Shown here in pieces: positions 60,701 to 64,000 of a stretch of DNA of 64,000 nucleotides. This DNA is from Carya illinoinensis. Taxonomy: Eukaryota; Streptophyta; Magnoliopsida; Fagales; Juglandaceae. The stretch covers positions 17,436,894-17,500,893 of the forward strand of contig NC_056765.1 in the NCBI RefSeq assembly GCF_018687715.1, given 5' to 3'. Made by a program: the position numbers and the translations under genes. The notes under the pieces were generated by a model. It was not told the DNA's origin. It was given only the letters and a program-made list of their open reading frames with translations, and ran no database searches. Each line of letters starts with the position of its first letter. The first letter of the stretch is position 1.

Positions 60701-61500
60701 TTAATATGCACTTTTGGTCAAAAGTTCCAACCAAATCCCATTGAAATTTTATTTAAGCTAAAAATAAGAAGAAAGAAATAACACTCAAAAATAAATTAAA
60801 AGAAAAATAGATAATCAAAAATAGACTATATATGTGAGGAAATATTGTCCCATTAAATCATAGTTATAAAATTAAGCATAAACATGATATCAATCAATTA
60901 AAAATCACAACTCGTATTTATGCTTATTAACCATTTTTTCATCTAAAACCTATAATAGTGTCACGAAAAATTTAAAATACATTAGTTTTAAATAGCTAAA
61001 ACATGCAATATTTCAGCTCAATCAGATCGTGTTAGGATTTTAAAATTTGACTCATTTGATTAAACATGTCATATTTGGATTGACCTATATAGTCTAATAC
61101 TTTTGAAGACACGAATGTGACCCATGAACATAAATTGCCACCCCTACTTACAGGTAGCCAATGACTTTGTTGACATGATATGAAGTAAAATTTGTAACAC
61201 ACATAAATAAATTTGATGAAAAAAATTTCTTTTATTTCGACATTGGATATACTATGAAGACTTTGGAGAAATTCATGAATTAAGAACTAGTAAGGTTTTC
61301 GGTTTGAACGCATGGTTGAATTATAATCCACTAAGAGAAATGCTATTTGGATTTTTTTGAGGCATGGAATCATAATTAGAAAAAAGGATTGCACCATTGG
61401 ATTGGTGAGAATTTTTAGAATTATATAGTGCAATAAGAAATTTCGTGATTTTCGGGTGCCAAAAGTCGGAGAGCACTATATAGCATCTAGCATGTCACAT
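57780..61500. other. Non-coding, repeat-derived sequence
   Basis: AT-rich with no convincing gene. At about 58950-59450 there is a TATAGGGTCAAATCCAC-type stretch of the kind found in retroelement internal regions. At 59760-60620 there is a pyrimidine-rich stretch with repeated ACCGACT and CTCCACCGAAAA words. The ORFs there have no recognisable domain. Confidence 0.5.
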
Positions 61501-64000
61501 CATCAACCAGCTATTAGCATGCCATGCAGGACACCTAAGTTAGCCAAGAAACACTAGGGAACCTCATTGACACTTAGCACCATCATCACCCTCCATTTGG
61601 ATTTCATTTACACGTGTCAAGCTTATTACATATATGAAAAGGAAGAGTGTGAAACAAGGCAAGATCATGCATTTCTTACAAAAGGTCTTACACCTTTTTA
61701 AAGCCCATACCATGCCCTCTCCAACCATATAACCCCCTGCCTTGCCCTTATTTTTGGTCTGAATTTCAAACCCCAAAACCAAGCAACATGCCTTGCCCTT
61801 CCCTTCACACATGAGTTTAAGCTCTTTTGCAAGCAACCAAGACACCCTTGTTGTACCACCTGCACAGCTCCATATCCTACCATGTACCATCCATTTCAGC
61901 CACCACCTCACTCAAGCCAAATTGCCTCCTTCCCTCGTGCCATTTGGTCACAACAAGTCTCTCACACCAAGTCACTCATCCAACTCCACAAGCAAGAATA
62001 ATTCAGCCCCTTACCTCACCTACCGAAACACATGACTCCCTCTCATCTCAATTCCTTTTTTCCCACATGTCCACCATATCACTTCCTCACTTGCACACAA
62101 GCTTGCACATCAACTCTTGCACAATAGAGAGAAACCGAGTGAGTAAGAAAGTGAGTGGCAAAGATCCAATCTTTGTCCAAGTGCTATTCTTTGTAAGTCC
62201 TCTTTCCCTATCCTTTCCTCTTTTTTTTTTTCTTTCTTTTTTTTATACTCAAATTTAGGAACATGATAGATTCTGCGTTAGAATGTTTTTTTTTTTTTTT
62301 TAAGTAAAATAGTTGGTTCTTGGTGAAGTTAAAGAATACTCAATTCAGCAAACATGATTGTGTATGGTTTGGAATTTTGACTTGAACTGCCATGTAGTCT
62401 TAGGAGTTGCTTGATGATTTCTGTTTTGAAGGAGTTTGGTGACTTGTTTGGTGTATCAAATCTTGGTTTGAGCTCGTAACACAAGTTCTCTCATTTAAAA
62501 ATTTGCATGAATGAGTTAGGGTTCATGAAATCGAAAGTTAGTGTGAGCTTTCTTTGTGAGTTGGTTCTTTTGAACTCTAAAGTTTTGGTTCGGTGAGTAG
62601 ATCCTCTAAACCTTTTTAATGGGAGTTAGATCTATGTGTTAAGCTTTGATTTGAAACATGAAACTTGTGATTAAGTTGAATTAGTGATGTATGTTTATGT
62701 GCATGATTTGGGTGAAAGCTTTGAAGTTCTTAGCTATTTGTTTGATTTAATCTTAAAGCTTGATAGTTAAAATGATGCTAAAACCTAGCTAAGGCTTGAT
62801 TATGATAATCATGGGTGAGTTACTTCAAGAAGATCAATATGCTATATAAAGTTTGTTCAATTATTCAAGAGTAAAGGACATGCATGTCTCAGTTTTAGGG
62901 TTTGTCATATGGTTTGTATTCTATCTCTTTGATATCATGAACTAGTTGCTTAGTTATGTGTAATACCATCTAGAAATGAGTACTAAGTATGTTAGAAATT
63001 AGGATGTGTGATTTATTGAAGTATGTTAGAAATTAGGATGTGTGATTTATTGAAGTTCTTAAAGTTCATTGGGAAAAAGAAAAGAAAAGAAGAAGAAGCT
63101 AATAGCACCATGTTATGTCTTGGGTTGTGTTTTGTGACTATGTTGTCTTTATTGTATGACGGAGATTTGGTTTTGACTTGAACCTAGGGTGCCAACATGT
63201 TGGTAATATTTGATTTAGTCAATGTTTTACTGTTAAGCTTGCGGATCAAGGGATTTCAATGATCCTAGGCCTAAATCACACTTAGTGAGAATTTAGTGTA
63301 TCTTATGTTTTGGCCAGGGAAGATTTCTTGGTAGTAGTTGCATGATTCATTAAATTCTAAGTTTGAAAATGAATTTAGAATAGAAAATACCTTGGGTTGT
63401 GAAGTTTGGGGCTAGATTGTAATTATTGAAAGTTTAAGGAGTGTAGATTCTTTGATAATGAAATTCTTGACCTTACTATATTTCTCATTTTGGCCCGCGT
63501 TGATTCATTAAACTCAAAGACTTTATAAGTTAACTTCTAACTTACTCTCAATATATATAATATGCTAAATAATAAATGCGTTAGTGATTCATATGTTATT
63601 TAAATTCTTGTCAATATTTGAAACATTTATGTTATACCTTGTTGCCATTTGTCATGAAGCATGAGTATGTCATAAAGCATGGACAATTTTTGGGAAGCAT
63701 GAATGTTTGTAATGAATTTTGAGTTAAGTTTGTAATGAATTTTGAGTTAAGCACGAAATTACAATTTCATCATGAACCCAATGCTAGGATGAGAGATTAT
63801 CTTAGTAGAACTCTCATGTCCACTCTAGAGTATATAAAATGGAGTGGAATTTCCTAAGTTGATAAAAAAACTAGCAACGAACTTCGAATGGGGTCAAAAG
63901 ATTCCCGAAGCGAAGTTAAAGGCACCTAATGTTGGTGGGTGCCACTAAGACTTATGATAATAGTTAATTTGAACTACCATGAGGAAAAACTCTGCTGACA
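61501..64000 (+). mobile_element. Probable LTR-derived sequence, truncated by window edge
   Basis: No domain-bearing ORF. The stretch 63791-63960 (GAGATTATCTTAGTAGAACTC and following) resembles the corresponding part of the gypsy LTR (45955 and 53175: TTATTATCTCGGTGGAGCTC). A CT-rich leader with a T run lies upstream (62200-62300). This suggests a related long LTR running off the right edge. Ends not found. Confidence 0.4.
63003..63055. repeat. Short tandem duplication
   Basis: The block TATGTTAGAAATTAGGATGT occurs twice in succession (33-bp period, from about 62988). A similar doubled word TTTGTAATGAATTTTGAGTT lies at 63704-63751. Confidence 0.75.

Noticed and set aside
61793..62258. Plus-strand ORFs of 80 and 143 codons
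   Set aside because: Pyrimidine-rich low-complexity leader sequence; no domain, no start context, no conservation evidence.

Overview
The window looks like nuclear DNA of a woody eudicot. Long AT-rich introns with GT-AG splice sites, abundant LTR retrotransposons, MITEs, a LINE, a SINE and microsatellites all point that way. A walnut/oak-type (Fagales) tree is my best guess, but this is inference, not proof. I found one apparently intact protein-coding gene. Everything else is repeats, gene fragments or sequence I cannot assign.

Left edge (1-3650): an LTR-like sequence read on the minus strand, starting TGTAACAGCCCGC at 3047 and running off the window. It holds an 11-copy array of hairpin-forming tandem repeats (177-772). 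It abuts a decayed fragment of a receptor-like kinase gene (3048-3520). From 3650 to 5275 there is AT-rich sequence with no gene.

Centre (5276 to about 35750, minus strand): a 19-coding-exon gene for a MOM1-like (MORPHEUS' MOLECULE 1) transcriptional-silencing protein. All splice junctions join in frame. The coding total is 7776 nt (2591 residues plus stop). The order is a basic N-terminus, PHD finger, two chromodomains, a SNF2/helicase-like region with degenerate ATPase motifs, a coiled coil, the CMM2 segment and a proline-rich tail ending in a SUMO-interaction-like motif. Its introns hold a nearly fresh Ty1/copia element (24362-29345, LTRs 239/240 identical, TSD ACAAG), a 5'-truncated LINE, a 28-bp LINE-tail micro-insertion, a tRNA-type SINE, a Harbinger-like MITE and several copies of an AT-rich MITE family.

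Right half (35770-64000): no intact gene. Features are a probable solo LTR (36503-37787), LTR-like repeats (38890-39445 and 55970-56509), a degenerate 60-bp minisatellite (about 40000-40460), and a decayed hAT transposon (42172-55672). A 9.3-kb Ty3/gypsy chromovirus-like element (44764-54098, TSD TCTAT) has inserted into the hAT BED-finger exon. MITE copies cluster at 56760-57780, and probable LTR-derived sequence runs to the right edge.

Functionally, a gene whose family enforces silencing of transposons and heterochromatin carries a young, barely broken retrotransposon inside its own third coding intron. I see no clear previously undescribed multi-gene system.
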